Positions 15,975 through 24,898 of a stretch of DNA of 64,000 bases are shown here, piece after piece. The stretch is from Rhizobium anhuiense (GTDB lineage: Bacteria > Pseudomonadota > Alphaproteobacteria > Rhizobiales > Rhizobiaceae), in the NCBI RefSeq assembly GCF_003985145.1, contig NZ_ML133521.1, positions 868,001 through 932,000 on the forward strand. The letters are read 5' to 3'. Position numbers and translations under genes: made by a program. The stretch's first letter is position 1; the number at the start of each line of letters is the position of its first letter. Under the pieces are notes generated by a model. It was not told where the DNA came from and searched no databases. It saw nothing but the letters and a program-made list of their open reading frames with translations.

Positions 15975-17600
15975 CTAGAGAGCGCCTGCCGCCTGCAGCA
16001 GCTTGCGATCGAGATCGACTGCCACGCGGGACTCGTTGTCGAGAACCATGGTCGCCGGCTTGTCGGTTGTGTAGGCCGGCCAGTCGGGCAGACCATCGGC
16101 GCTCGGCTTGCCGTTGCGGGCGAAATTCACCCAGGCCTGGCTCACCTTCCTGGACAGCGCGAGGGCGTCGCTGCCACCGCCGGTCGACGTCTTGACCAGG
16201 GCGGCGTTGGCAAACACGTAGGGCAGTTCCGCACAATGCCAGGCCATGGCAATCCCATCGAGGACTGGTGACTCGTAGGCGAACATGTAGGAGTAGACCG
16301 GAGCCCCGTTCTGCTTCGCCTTCAGGTCGAGATCACGGATGGTGCCCGGCCGGAAGCGCAGATCCAGGAAATAGGCGTCGGCGATCCTCTTTTCGGGGTA
16401 GGCGGCCATGAATGCCTTGCCGACCGCCTCGGCCTTATCGGCGAAGCGCTCCTTCAGCTTGGCCTCAGACTTCGCACCGTCCCAGCCGTTCTTATTGTCG
16501 GCAAGCAGCTCGCCCGCCTTGTGAGTGATGACCGTCTCGAATTCATTGAGGGTGTTGCCGACCATCAGCGGAATGTCCTTGGCCTGATCGACCCACTCTG
16601 TTCCGACAGGATTCGCTGGAATGTAGTCGCCGTCCTGAACGGGCGCATAGCGGGCGTCCTTCGCGCCCTGGGCGGTCGCGTCCTTGATGGCCTTGTCGGC
16701 GGCGGCAAGGAGATCGTAGTAGTCGACGTCGGCAAGCTTGTCGATTTCCTCAGCCTTCAGACCGAGGTTGGCGAGCGTCAGTTCGGCCACCTTCCGCGAG
16801 GACGCCTGATCGACGACCGAATCGGTCCGCGAGCCGCTCTGGACGATCGCCTTCTGAAAGAGGCCCTTCGCCGAAGGCGTCCCCATCAGGGCGCGCACCT
16901 TGTAGCCGCCGCCGGACTGGCCGAAAATCGTCACATTGCCGGGATCGCCGCCAAAGGCTTCGGCGTTGTCGTGGACCCATTTCAGCGCAGCGACGAGATC
17001 GGTGATGCTGGCATTGCCCGACCGTTTGTACTTCTCGCCATAGGCGGAAAGATCGAGGAAGCCGAGCGCGTTGAGCCGGTGGTTGAGGGTGACGACGACA
17101 ACATCGCCGTCCTTGCTCAGATTGTGGCCGTCATACGAGGTCAGCTCGATACCGGAGCCGTTGGTGAATCCGCCTCCATGAATCCAGACCATGACCGGCC
17201 GCTTTTTGCCGTCCTTGATCGCTGGCGTCCAGATGTTCAGGAACTGGCAGGCTTCGCTCATCGGCAGATAGCGGTGCGGATTGAAGAGTTCGTCGCCCGC
17301 CACTTCCTTCATTCGGGGGATGAAGCAGTTCTCGCCGTAGGTGACAGCCGGACGGATGCCTTTCCAGGGCGCCACCTCTTCGGCCGGCATGAAGCGGTCG
17401 GCACGTGCATAGGGGACGCCGAGATAACTGTAGATTCCATCATCGAGTGCGCCGACGAGATTGCCCTTGTTGGTTTCGACGACCGTCTTGCTCTGCGAGG
17501 CAACAAACTCTTCGGCGAGAGCCGGCGCGCCGCCAATGGGAGCTGTCATCGCCGACAGCGCAAACAGCACAGCATAACGAGGTAACAATATGCTTTTCAT
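15975..17600 (-). CDS. Exported type-B carboxylesterase
   Basis: 541-residue alpha/beta-hydrolase of the carboxylesterase/para-nitrobenzyl esterase family. The N-terminus is a signal peptide ending around APALAEE, so it acts in the periplasm or outside. Key features are the oxyanion hole HGGGF, nucleophile Ser229 in FGQSGGG, an acidic residue region NEFE, and catalytic His in AWHCAELPYVF. These enzymes cleave carboxylic esters, including xenobiotic and aromatic esters. Start 17600 is chosen for the signal peptide and AGAGG-like sequence (GAGGAAAAG) just ahead; an earlier ATG at 17732 gives an unlikely N-terminus. It is transcribed divergently from the gntR operon, which might regulate it. Confidence 0.9.
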   Translation of the reverse strand: MKSILLPRYAVLFALSAMTAPIGGAPALAEEFVASQSKTVVETNKGNLVGALDDGIYSYLGVPYARADRFMPAEEVAPWKGIRPAVTYGENCFIPRMKEVAGDELFNPHRYLPMSEACQFLNIWTPAIKDGKKRPVMVWIHGGGFTNGSGIELTSYDGHNLSKDGDVVVVTLNHRLNALGFLDLSAYGEKYKRSGNASITDLVAALKWVHDNAEAFGGDPGNVTIFGQSGGGYKVRALMGTPSAKGLFQKAIVQSGSRTDSVVDQASSRKVAELTLANLGLKAEEIDKLADVDYYDLLAAADKAIKDATAQGAKDARYAPVQDGDYIPANPVGTEWVDQAKDIPLMVGNTLNEFETVITHKAGELLADNKNGWDGAKSEAKLKERFADKAEAVGKAFMAAYPEKRIADAYFLDLRFRPGTIRDLDLKAKQNGAPVYSYMFAYESPVLDGIAMAWHCAELPYVFANAALVKTSTGGGSDALALSRKVSQAWVNFARNGKPSADGLPDWPAYTTDKPATMVLDNESRVAVDLDRKLLQAAGAL

Positions 17601-17640
17601 CAACTTTTCCTCTTGTCGTTGATTTCGATTTTTCAAAAGC

Positions 17641-17667
17641 CCGACGGCCGCCGTCCCCGGCCGTCGG
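17641..17667. repeat. Inverted repeat in the carboxylesterase leader
   Basis: CCGACGGCC (17641-17649) and GGCCGTCGG (17659-17667) form a nine-base stem about 40 bases ahead of the carboxylesterase start. It could be a leader hairpin in that transcript or an operator; no U-tract follows in either direction. Confidence 0.4.
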
Positions 17668-17804
17668 TGACTAACTAGGTCAGAGCGGACGATTGTCAGG
17701 GCCATGTCAGATGGTTGTTGAAGAGGGATCACACGGGAGAGTTGGACAGTTCTTCTTTGCCGAAAATCACTGCTTGACGTCTTTCGCTCTTTGAGAAATG
17801 CTAA

Positions 17805-17816
17805 GATGTCAGACCA
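17805..17816. promoter_or_regulatory. Possible GntR (FadR-subfamily) operator
   Basis: GATGTCAGACCA contains GTC-A-GAC and approximates the TNGTNNNACNA pattern typical of FadR-type GntR regulators. It lies 40 bases ahead of the gntR start in the divergent region. Weak on its own. Confidence 0.3.
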
Positions 17817-17855
17817 ATTTCACGCGCTGACTGCCTGATAAGAAAATGGGGAACC

Positions 17856-18578
17856 ATGAAGGCAAATCGTAGCGACAGGCCGGTGATCCGGCCGCTTCCG
17901 GTCATGGACCGCGCGCGTCAGGTGACTGATGCGCTGGCGGATTATGTCGAGGAGGCACGGTTGCAGGCGGGTGACCGTCTGCCGGCCGAGCGGGAGCTGA
18001 TGGCAGCCCTTGCCGTCGGCCGTTCGACCATTCGCGAGGCGATCCGCCATTTCCAGGCGCTCGGCGTCATCGAGACGCGCAAGGGCAGCGGCACCTATCT
18101 GTTGAAGCCGGTTTCCCGGGCGACGATCCATATGCCGCTGTCGTTCGACGCGGTGCATCTGCGCGACGCGCTGCTGCAGACGCTGGAGGTCCGCCGCGGC
18201 ATCGAATGCGAGGCGGGCATGGTCGCGGCGCGGCGGCGCACAGCAAGGGATCTCGTCGTTATCGAGGAAAAGCTCGATGAAATGGAGCGGGTGCATTTGG
18301 AGAAAGGCACCTCCGGGCCGGAGGATCTGGCCTTCCACCTCGCCGTTTACGACGCCACCCACAATCCGCTGTTTCGCCAGCTGCTCGAGCAGATGCGCGA
18401 GACCTTCGAGCGCTTCTGGGAACATCCGTTCGACCGGCAGGATTTTGCCCGCCGGTCCTTTCCCTTTCACCGCACGCTTTTCAACGCGATCGCTGCCGGG
18501 GATCCCGAGGCGGCGCGTCTGGAAACATTGAAAATTCTCGACATCGTCGAAGAAGACATCAAGGAAATGTCCAAATGA
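17856..18578 (+). CDS. GntR-family regulator, FadR subfamily
   Basis: 240 residues. The N-terminal winged helix-turn-helix is clear (DRLPAERELMAALAVGRSTIREAIRHFQALG, here broken as LPAERELMAALAVG and STIREAIRHFQALG, then GSGTYLLKP). It is followed by an all-helical FCD ligand-binding domain with likely metal-site residues (Asp/His in DLAFHLAVYDATHN and HRTLFNAIAAGD). Its stop overlaps the next gene's ATG by 4 bases, so it is autoregulated with, and most likely controls, the PLP-enzyme / ABC-transporter operon. FCD ligands are usually small carboxylic acids or sugar acids; the effector here is unknown. Confidence 0.9.
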   Translation: MKANRSDRPVIRPLPVMDRARQVTDALADYVEEARLQAGDRLPAERELMAALAVGRSTIREAIRHFQALGVIETRKGSGTYLLKPVSRATIHMPLSFDAVHLRDALLQTLEVRRGIECEAGMVAARRRTARDLVVIEEKLDEMERVHLEKGTSGPEDLAFHLAVYDATHNPLFRQLLEQMRETFERFWEHPFDRQDFARRSFPFHRTLFNAIAAGDPEAARLETLKILDIVEEDIKEMSK

Positions 18579-19747
18579 GCAACGGCGCAGAACCGTTCGA
18601 CCTTGCCTCCCTCATTACGGCGCACGACGAAGGCAATTTCGCCGAAGCCGTCGTGCCGCCGATTTTCCAGACCTCGCTTTTCACCTTTGCCGATTATGAC
18701 GAGATGATCGCCTCCTATCGCGGCGAGAAGGTGCGGCCGATCTATACGCGCGGGCTGAATCCGACGGTGCGCGCTTTCGAGGAAATGCTGGCCAAGCTCG
18801 AAGGAGCGGAAGATGCGCTGGGTTTTGCCAGCGGCATGGCGGCGATCTCGTCGGCGGTGCTGAGCTTCGTCGAGCCGGGCGACCGCATCGTCGCCGTCAA
18901 GCATGTCTATCCCGATGCCTTCCGTCTGTTCGGCACCATCCTGAAGCGGATGAAGATCGAGGTGACCTATGTCGACGGCCGCGACGAGGAAGCCGTCGCC
19001 AGGGCGCTGCCCGGCGCCAAGGTCCTGTATCTGGAAAGCCCGACGAGTTGGGTGATGGAGGCGCATGATGTCGGCGCGCTTGCCGCGCTCGCCAGGCAAC
19101 ACGGCGTCGTCTCGATGATCGATAACAGCTGGGCGAGCCCGTTCTTCCAGCGGCCGCTGACGCTCGGCGTCGATCTGGTCATCCATTCGGCTTCCAAATA
19201 TCTCGGCGGCCACAGCGATGTGGTGGCGGGCGTCATCGCCGGCTCGAAGGCGATGATTGCGCGCGTCAAGGCCGAGGCCTATCCTTATCTCGGCGGCAAG
19301 CTTTCGCCGTTCGACGCCTGGCTATTGATCCGCGGCCTGCGCACGCTGCCGCTGCGCATGAAGGCCCACGAGGCATCGGCGCTTGAAATCGCCAGGCGCC
19401 TGCAGAAGCTCGATGTGGTGGAGACGGTCTGCCATCCCGGGCTCGCCAACCGTCTGCCCGCCGGCCTCAACGGCACCTCGGGCCTGTTTTCGTTCATCTT
19501 CCGCGAAGGCGTCGATATCCGCGCCTTCGCCGATCACCTCAAGCTCTTCAAACTGGGTGTGAGCTGGGGTGGACATGAAAGCCTGATCGTACCGGGCGAG
19601 GTGGTGCTTCAGCAGAAGGCACAGCCGAATTCCGCACATGCCTTCGGCATCCATGCGCGATCCGTACGCCTCCATGTCGGCCTCGAAGGAACCGAGGCTC
19701 TGTGGAGGGACATCGAGGAGGCGCTCGCCGCCGCCTCATTATCCTGA
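18575..19747 (+). CDS. Cys/Met-metabolism PLP enzyme (cystathionine lyase/synthase family)
   Basis: 390 residues of the trans-sulfuration enzyme family. The PLP lysine is Lys208 in SASKYLGGHSD; YTRGLNPTVRAFE near residue 57 is the cofactor-contacting Tyr/Arg segment, and GFASGMAAIS is the phosphate loop. The family includes cystathionine beta- and gamma-lyases, gamma-synthase and methionine gamma-lyase, and the exact reaction cannot be told. Its place between gntR and a CUT1 transporter is unusual for methionine biosynthesis; it suggests that the imported compound is an amino-acid conjugate or sulfur-containing, or that the enzyme acts on a breakdown product (inference). Confidence 0.88.
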   Translation: MSNGAEPFDLASLITAHDEGNFAEAVVPPIFQTSLFTFADYDEMIASYRGEKVRPIYTRGLNPTVRAFEEMLAKLEGAEDALGFASGMAAISSAVLSFVEPGDRIVAVKHVYPDAFRLFGTILKRMKIEVTYVDGRDEEAVARALPGAKVLYLESPTSWVMEAHDVGALAALARQHGVVSMIDNSWASPFFQRPLTLGVDLVIHSASKYLGGHSDVVAGVIAGSKAMIARVKAEAYPYLGGKLSPFDAWLLIRGLRTLPLRMKAHEASALEIARRLQKLDVVETVCHPGLANRLPAGLNGTSGLFSFIFREGVDIRAFADHLKLFKLGVSWGGHESLIVPGEVVLQQKAQPNSAHAFGIHARSVRLHVGLEGTEALWRDIEEALAAASLS

Positions 19748-19782
19748 AACCTGAGAGAAACCTAACAAGGGGGAACTGAGCC

Positions 19783-21042
19783 ATGAAAAAAGTAATAATC
19801 TCAACGCTCTTTGCTTCGATGATGGCGGGCACGGCCTTTGCCGATACGACGCTGAAGCTTGTCGAAGTCATCACCAGCCCGGAGCGCACCGAAACGCTGA
19901 AATCGATCGTCGGCAAGTTCGAAGCCGCCAATCCCGGCACGAAGGTCGACATCATCTCGCTGCCCTGGAACGAAGCGTTCCAGAAGTTCGCGACCATGGT
20001 ATCGGCCGGCGACGTGCCCGATGTGATGGAGATGCCCGATACCTGGCTGTCGCTCTATGCCAATAACGGCATGCTCGAGAGCCTGGAGCCTTACCTCGAA
20101 AAGTGGGAGCACACCAAGGAACTGACGCCGCGCGCGCTCGAACTCGGCCGCGACGTCAAGAACACCGCCTATATGCTGCCCTACGGCTTCTATCTCAGGG
20201 CGATGTTCTACAACAAGAAGCTGCTTTCGGAAGCCGGTGTGGCCGCGCCGCCGAAGACGCTGGAAGAGTTCACCGCCGCTTCGGAAAAGGTCTCCAAACT
20301 CTCCGGCAAATACGGCTACTGCATGCGCGGCGGACCGGGCGGTCTCAACGGCTGGATGATCTTCGCCGCCACCATGGCTGGTTCGAACAAGTACTTCAAC
20401 GACGACGGCACCTCGACGATGAACAGCCCCGGCTGGGCAAAGGGCATCGAATGGATGGTCGATCTCTACAAGAAGGGCTATGCGCCGAAGGATAGCGTCA
20501 ACTGGGGCTTCAACGAAGTCGTCGCCGGTTTCTATTCCGGCACCTGCGCGTTCCTCGATCAGGATCCGGATGCGCTGATCGCCATTGCCGAACGCATGAA
20601 AAAAGAAGATTTCGGCGTCATGCCGCTGCCGAAGGGTCCCGACGGCAAGTCCTTCCCGACGATCGGCTATGGCGGCTGGTCGATGTTTTCGACCAGCGGC
20701 AACAAGGATCTCTCCTGGAAGCTGATCGCCACCCTCGAAGGGCCGGAAGGCAATATCGAGTGGAACAAGCGCATCGGCGCCCTGCCGGCCTATACGGCGG
20801 CCGAGAAGGATCCCTTCTATGCCGGTGACCAGTTCAAGGGCTGGTTCGAGGAACTGGCGGACCCGAACACGGTACCCACAGTCATGCCGACCTACCTCGA
20901 GGAATTCGCCTTCTTCAAGGATTCGCTGGCGATCAAGACCTCGCAGCAGGCCTTGCTCGGCGATATCTCCGCGAAGGATCTGGCCGATCAGTGGGCGGAC
21001 TACCTCACCAAGGCGCAGCAGAAGTTCCTCGCTAAGAAGTAA
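19783..21042 (+). CDS. ABC transporter sugar-type solute-binding protein
   Basis: 419-residue periplasmic binding protein of the CUT1 (cluster 1, MalE/UgpB-like) class with an N-terminal signal peptide ending TAFA-DT. Conserved features are KFEAANPGTKV, PDVMEMPDTW and YGGWSMF. It captures its substrate for the two permeases downstream. The gap to the first permease contains a hairpin with a T-run, which would favour higher expression of this protein than of the membrane parts. Substrate unknown: the class transports oligosaccharides, polyols and glycerophosphodiesters. Confidence 0.9.
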   Translation: MKKVIISTLFASMMAGTAFADTTLKLVEVITSPERTETLKSIVGKFEAANPGTKVDIISLPWNEAFQKFATMVSAGDVPDVMEMPDTWLSLYANNGMLESLEPYLEKWEHTKELTPRALELGRDVKNTAYMLPYGFYLRAMFYNKKLLSEAGVAAPPKTLEEFTAASEKVSKLSGKYGYCMRGGPGGLNGWMIFAATMAGSNKYFNDDGTSTMNSPGWAKGIEWMVDLYKKGYAPKDSVNWGFNEVVAGFYSGTCAFLDQDPDALIAIAERMKKEDFGVMPLPKGPDGKSFPTIGYGGWSMFSTSGNKDLSWKLIATLEGPEGNIEWNKRIGALPAYTAAEKDPFYAGDQFKGWFEELADPNTVPTVMPTYLEEFAFFKDSLAIKTSQQALLGDISAKDLADQWADYLTKAQQKFLAKK

Positions 21043-21054
21043 GCGACGGACCGA

Positions 21055-21093
21055 CGGCGGCGGCTGCAGAACAGACCGTCGCCGCTTCTTTTT
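21055..21093 (+). terminator. Terminator-like hairpin between binding protein and permease genes
   Basis: CGGCGGCGG (21055-21063) pairs with CCGTCGCCG (21076-21084) with one G-T pair and a 12-base loop, followed by CTTCTTTTT. It can act as a partial terminator or 3'-end stabiliser for the binding-protein mRNA. Confidence 0.6.
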
Positions 21094-21109
21094 ATGACGC
21101 AGACGGCGC

Positions 21110-22075
21110 ATGAACGCCGCGAACGGGAACCCTTGGCTGATGACCATTTCCGCCGATACGCTCGACATGCGTCGCGACCGCAGGCCATGGCTGCGTCGCG
21201 TTGCCGATGCTTCGGAGCCCTATCTCTACAGCGCGCCGTCGCTGATCCTGATTATCGCGGTGATGCTGGTGCCGCTGACGGTCGGCATTTCCTATGCCTT
21301 CCGCGATATCCAGCTGCTCAATCCGTTTTCCGGTGGCTTCGTCGGGCTCGATCATTTCCGTGAGCTTGCCGGGGATGCCGCCTTCTACGGGGCGTTGCGG
21401 AATACGCTCTGGTGGACCGGCGCCTCCGTCGTCCTGCAGTTCGTCTTCGGGCTGATCCTGGCGCTGCTGCTCGACAAGCCGTTTAAGGGCAGGGCAATTG
21501 CGCAGGCGTTGGTTTTCCTGCCCTGGGCCGTGCCGTCCTTCCTCGCCGGCCTCAACTGGGCCTGGCTGTTCAATCCGGTCATCGGGCCGATCCCGCACTG
21601 GCTCTTCGCCCTTGGGCTGATGCATGAGCCGGGCAATATCCTCTCCGATCCCAATTATGCGATGTGGGGGCCGATCGCCGCCAACGTCTGGTGGGGCATT
21701 CCCTTCTTCGCCATCACGCTGCTTGCCGCCCTGCAGGCGATCCCGCGCGATCTCTATGAGGCGGCGTCGATCGACGGCGCCGGCTGGTTCCAGCGCTTCC
21801 GCTCGATCACCCTGCCGTTTCTGGCGCCGACGATCGCCATCACCGTGCTGCTGCGCACCGTCTGGATTTCCAATTTCGCCGATCTCATCGTCGTCATGAC
21901 CAATGGCGGGCCGGCGGATCGCACACAGATCGTCGCCAGCTACATCTTCACCACGGCCTTCCGGCGGCTCGATTTCGGTTATGCCTCGGCGATCGCGCTG
22001 GTGCTGCTCGTGCTGCTGCTTGCCTATTCGATGCTGATCATCCTGCTTCGGCAGACGCTGCTGAACAAGGATTGA
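21110..22075 (+). CDS. ABC transporter permease, MalF-like
   Basis: 321 residues, six or more transmembrane helices, with the EAA loop EAASIDGAGWFQRFRSITLP that contacts the ATPase. CUT1 permease of the first position. Start 21110 is the longest; ATG 21140 is possible and neither has a strong Shine-Dalgarno. The stop is directly followed by the second permease (1 base apart). Confidence 0.9.
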   Translation: MNAANGNPWLMTISADTLDMRRDRRPWLRRVADASEPYLYSAPSLILIIAVMLVPLTVGISYAFRDIQLLNPFSGGFVGLDHFRELAGDAAFYGALRNTLWWTGASVVLQFVFGLILALLLDKPFKGRAIAQALVFLPWAVPSFLAGLNWAWLFNPVIGPIPHWLFALGLMHEPGNILSDPNYAMWGPIAANVWWGIPFFAITLLAALQAIPRDLYEAASIDGAGWFQRFRSITLPFLAPTIAITVLLRTVWISNFADLIVVMTNGGPADRTQIVASYIFTTAFRRLDFGYASAIALVLLVLLLAYSMLIILLRQTLLNKD

Positions 22076-22076
22076 G

Positions 22077-22910
22077 ATGATGAGACGATCCGTCATTCCG
22101 ACCATCGCACACCGCCTGGCGATCCTCTGCTACATCGCCTTCGCGCTCTTTCCATTGTTCTGGCTGCTCAAGGTTTCGGTGACGCCGAACGACCTGCTCT
22201 ATACCGAAGGTGTGCGCATGTGGCCGTCGCGCACGACATGGGATCACTATGCCTTCGTGCTGGAGCACAGCGCCTTTCCGACCTTCTTCAAGAACAGCCT
22301 GATCGTCTCGACCGCGACGGCGGTGACCGTGACGATCTGCGCCTCGCTGTCCGGCTACGCGCTGTCGCGCTTCAATTTCCGGGCAAAATACTGGATCGTC
22401 GCCCTGATGCTGCTGACCCAGATGTTCCCGCTGGTCATGCTGGTGGCGCCGATCTTCAAGATCCTGTCGCCCTTGCATCTGACCAACAGTCTGACCGGGC
22501 TCGTCATCGTCTACACTGCCTTCAACGTGCCTTTCGCCACCTTCCTGATGCAGTCCTTCTTCGACGGCATTCCGAGAGATCTCGAAGAGGCGGCGATGAT
22601 CGACGGGGCGACGCAGTTCACGGCGTTTCGTCAGATCATCCTGCCGCTGACGCTGCCGGGCATCGCCGCCACGCTCGGCTTCGTCTTCACCGCCGCCTGG
22701 AGCGAACTGCTCTTCGCGCTGATGCTGATCAACGGCAATGACGCGGCGACCTTCCCCGTCGGCCTGCTCACCTTCGTTTCGAAATTCTCGGTGGATTTCG
22801 GGCAGATGATGGCGGCGGGCATCATGGCGCTCATTCCGGCCGGCCTCTTCTTCCTGCTCATCCAGCGCTATCTCGTCCAGGGCCTGACGGCCGGCGCGGT
22901 CAAGGGTTAA
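22077..22910 (+). CDS. ABC transporter permease, MalG-like
   Basis: 277 residues, six transmembrane helices, EAA loop EEAAMIDGATQFTAFRQIILP. It forms a heterodimer with the preceding permease. Starts one base after the previous stop and ends 5 bases before the ATPase gene, so translation is coupled across the transporter genes. Confidence 0.9.
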   Translation: MMRRSVIPTIAHRLAILCYIAFALFPLFWLLKVSVTPNDLLYTEGVRMWPSRTTWDHYAFVLEHSAFPTFFKNSLIVSTATAVTVTICASLSGYALSRFNFRAKYWIVALMLLTQMFPLVMLVAPIFKILSPLHLTNSLTGLVIVYTAFNVPFATFLMQSFFDGIPRDLEEAAMIDGATQFTAFRQIILPLTLPGIAATLGFVFTAAWSELLFALMLINGNDAATFPVGLLTFVSKFSVDFGQMMAAGIMALIPAGLFFLLIQRYLVQGLTAGAVKG

Positions 22911-22915
22911 ACAAA

Positions 22916-23974
22916 ATGGCATCGATCGATATCCGGAATATCCGCAAAGCCTATGGCCACGTGCAGGTGCTGCACGGCGTCGAGCTCGAAATCCAGGATG
23001 GCGAATTCGTCGTGCTCGTCGGCCCGTCCGGCTGCGGCAAGTCCACGCTGCTGCGCATGATCGCCGGGCTGGAGGATGTCACATCAGGCGAGATCCGCAT
23101 CGCCGGCACCAGGGTCAACGAGCTGCATCCCAAGGATCGCGACATCGCCATGGTGTTCCAGTCCTATGCGCTTTATCCGCATATGAACGTCGCCGGCAAT
23201 ATGAGCTATAGCCTCAAGCTCCGGAAGGTGGCGAAGGAGAAAATCACCAGCGCGGTGGCCGCGGCCGCCGCCAAGCTCGGCCTCGATCCGCTGCTCGAAC
23301 GAAGGCCGAAGGCGCTTTCCGGCGGTCAGCGCCAGCGTGTCGCCATGGGCCGCGCGATCGTGCGTCAGCCGAAGGCTTTCCTGTTCGACGAACCGCTGTC
23401 CAATCTCGATGCCCGCCTGCGCGAACAGATGCGCGCCGAGATCAAGAAACTGCATGGCGACCTGAAGGCAACCTCGATCTACGTGACCCACGACCAGATC
23501 GAGGCAATGACCCTGGCGGACCGGATCGTCGCCATGCATGGCGGGGTGGTCCAGCAGGTTGGCAGTCCGCTCGAACTCTACGACCGCCCCGCCAATCTCT
23601 TCGTTGCTGGCTTCATCGGTTCGCCGGGGATGAACTTCCTCGAGGCCACCTATGATGCCGGCGGCGTGAGGCTGAAGGACGGCACGATCGTGCCGCTTGC
23701 AAAGCCTTTGCCGCTTGCCGACGGGGCAAAGGTGACGCTCGGCATCCGGCCGGAGCATGTAGTGATGAGCAACGGCGGCGCGGGCCTTGCCACGGATGTG
23801 GAACTCGTCGAACCCACAGGCTTCGGCATCATCCTGCACCTTTCCCTGCATGGCCTGCCGTTCAAGATCTTCACGCTGAACCGCGAAGCGCTGAAGGCCG
23901 GCCCGAAGGTCAACGTCGCCTTCCCGGCGCAATATCTGCATGTGTTCGACGACGAGGGAAAACGCGTCGATTGA
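22916..23974 (+). CDS. ABC transporter ATPase, MalK/UgpC type
   Basis: 352 residues. Walker A GPSGCGKST, Q-loop VFQSYALYPHM, signature LSGGQRQRVAMGRA, Walker B FLFDEPLSNLD, switch His in VTHDQ. After residue 240 comes the C-terminal OB-fold (TOBE) domain typical of MalK/UgpC/MsmK ATPases. It energises the CUT1 permeases encoded immediately upstream. The next gene, a phosphoesterase, starts 70 bases later with its own strong ribosome binding site. Confidence 0.93.
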   Translation: MASIDIRNIRKAYGHVQVLHGVELEIQDGEFVVLVGPSGCGKSTLLRMIAGLEDVTSGEIRIAGTRVNELHPKDRDIAMVFQSYALYPHMNVAGNMSYSLKLRKVAKEKITSAVAAAAAKLGLDPLLERRPKALSGGQRQRVAMGRAIVRQPKAFLFDEPLSNLDARLREQMRAEIKKLHGDLKATSIYVTHDQIEAMTLADRIVAMHGGVVQQVGSPLELYDRPANLFVAGFIGSPGMNFLEATYDAGGVRLKDGTIVPLAKPLPLADGAKVTLGIRPEHVVMSNGGAGLATDVELVEPTGFGIILHLSLHGLPFKIFTLNREALKAGPKVNVAFPAQYLHVFDDEGKRVD

Positions 23975-24044
23975 AAGGTTAAGGCCGGTAGCCCGATGCT
24001 GTCGGTTTCGGCATACTGTCTCCGGCAGAGATGGGAGGCACGAT

Positions 24045-24797
24045 ATGCTCGTCGCGCAGATATCCGATATCCATGCCAGGCCGGACCTTTCGTCGCTCCA
24101 GACGCTGGAGCGAGCAATCGGCTGGCTGAGGATGTTCCGCCCGGATGCGCTTGTTGTCACCGGAGATCTGGTGGACGACGGATGGCGGCAAGGCTATCGC
24201 CTGGTCGCCGAATGCCTGCGGTCGCTGGACTGCCCTGTCCACCTGTTGCCGGGCAACGGTGACGATGTGCGATTGATGCGGTCCGAACTTGCCGCCGTTG
24301 GCACGTGGATCAACGCGACCGGCCCGATGCACTTCCGGACAGCCGTCGATGGCCTGACTCTCTTCGGGGTCGATCTGACCGTCGCCGGTCAGAGCTACGG
24401 CGACGTCCTGCCGCATCTGCCGTGGCTGATGAGCGTGTTTGCCGACGTGACGATGCCCTCCCTTCTGTTCATGCATCAGCCGCCATTTAGGATTGGCATC
24501 GAGGCGCTGGACCAGGTCGGATGCAGGAACGGCAGTGCGCTTCTCGGCTGCCTCGAGACGATGCGCAAGCTGCCGCTAGCGATTCTCTGCGGCCATGTCC
24601 ACCGCCCCGCGTTTGGTCTTTTGGGATCGATCCCTGTCCAGACCTGCGGCTCCCTCTGCCCGCCCAATCCGCTTCTGCTGGAAGGCCGGCCCGATCTTTC
24701 GGTGATCGACGCTCCGTCCTTTCTCATGCATGAGGTCAGCGACGGCAGGTTGGTTTCGCACGTGGTCTCGGTTCCGGCATCCGACATGGGCGTATGA
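24045..24797 (+). CDS. Calcineurin-like metallophosphoesterase (GpdQ/CpdA-like)
   Basis: 250 residues of the two-metal phosphodiesterase family. Visible metal/catalytic motifs: SDIHARP (Asp, His), GDLVDDG (Asp), LPGNGDD, MHQPP (His) and CGHVHRP (Gly-His-x-His). The usual GNHD motif is changed to GNGD, so the catalytic His of that motif is missing or supplied by another residue. GGGAGG at 24033-24038 fixes the ATG at 24045. By position it takes the place that a glycerophosphodiesterase (ugpQ) has in ugp operons, so hydrolysis of an imported phosphodiester is a reasonable hypothesis; a cyclic nucleotide phosphodiesterase is an alternative. Confidence 0.82.
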   Translation: MLVAQISDIHARPDLSSLQTLERAIGWLRMFRPDALVVTGDLVDDGWRQGYRLVAECLRSLDCPVHLLPGNGDDVRLMRSELAAVGTWINATGPMHFRTAVDGLTLFGVDLTVAGQSYGDVLPHLPWLMSVFADVTMPSLLFMHQPPFRIGIEALDQVGCRNGSALLGCLETMRKLPLAILCGHVHRPAFGLLGSIPVQTCGSLCPPNPLLLEGRPDLSVIDAPSFLMHEVSDGRLVSHVVSVPASDMGV

Positions 24798-24898
24798 AAG
24801 GATTGCATGGTCATTCCTCACGTGCCGAGCGGAAAAATCTTTTGCCGCATCGCCCATGAGGGCTATATCGTCCGTGTGATTATGCTGGATTGGATGCT

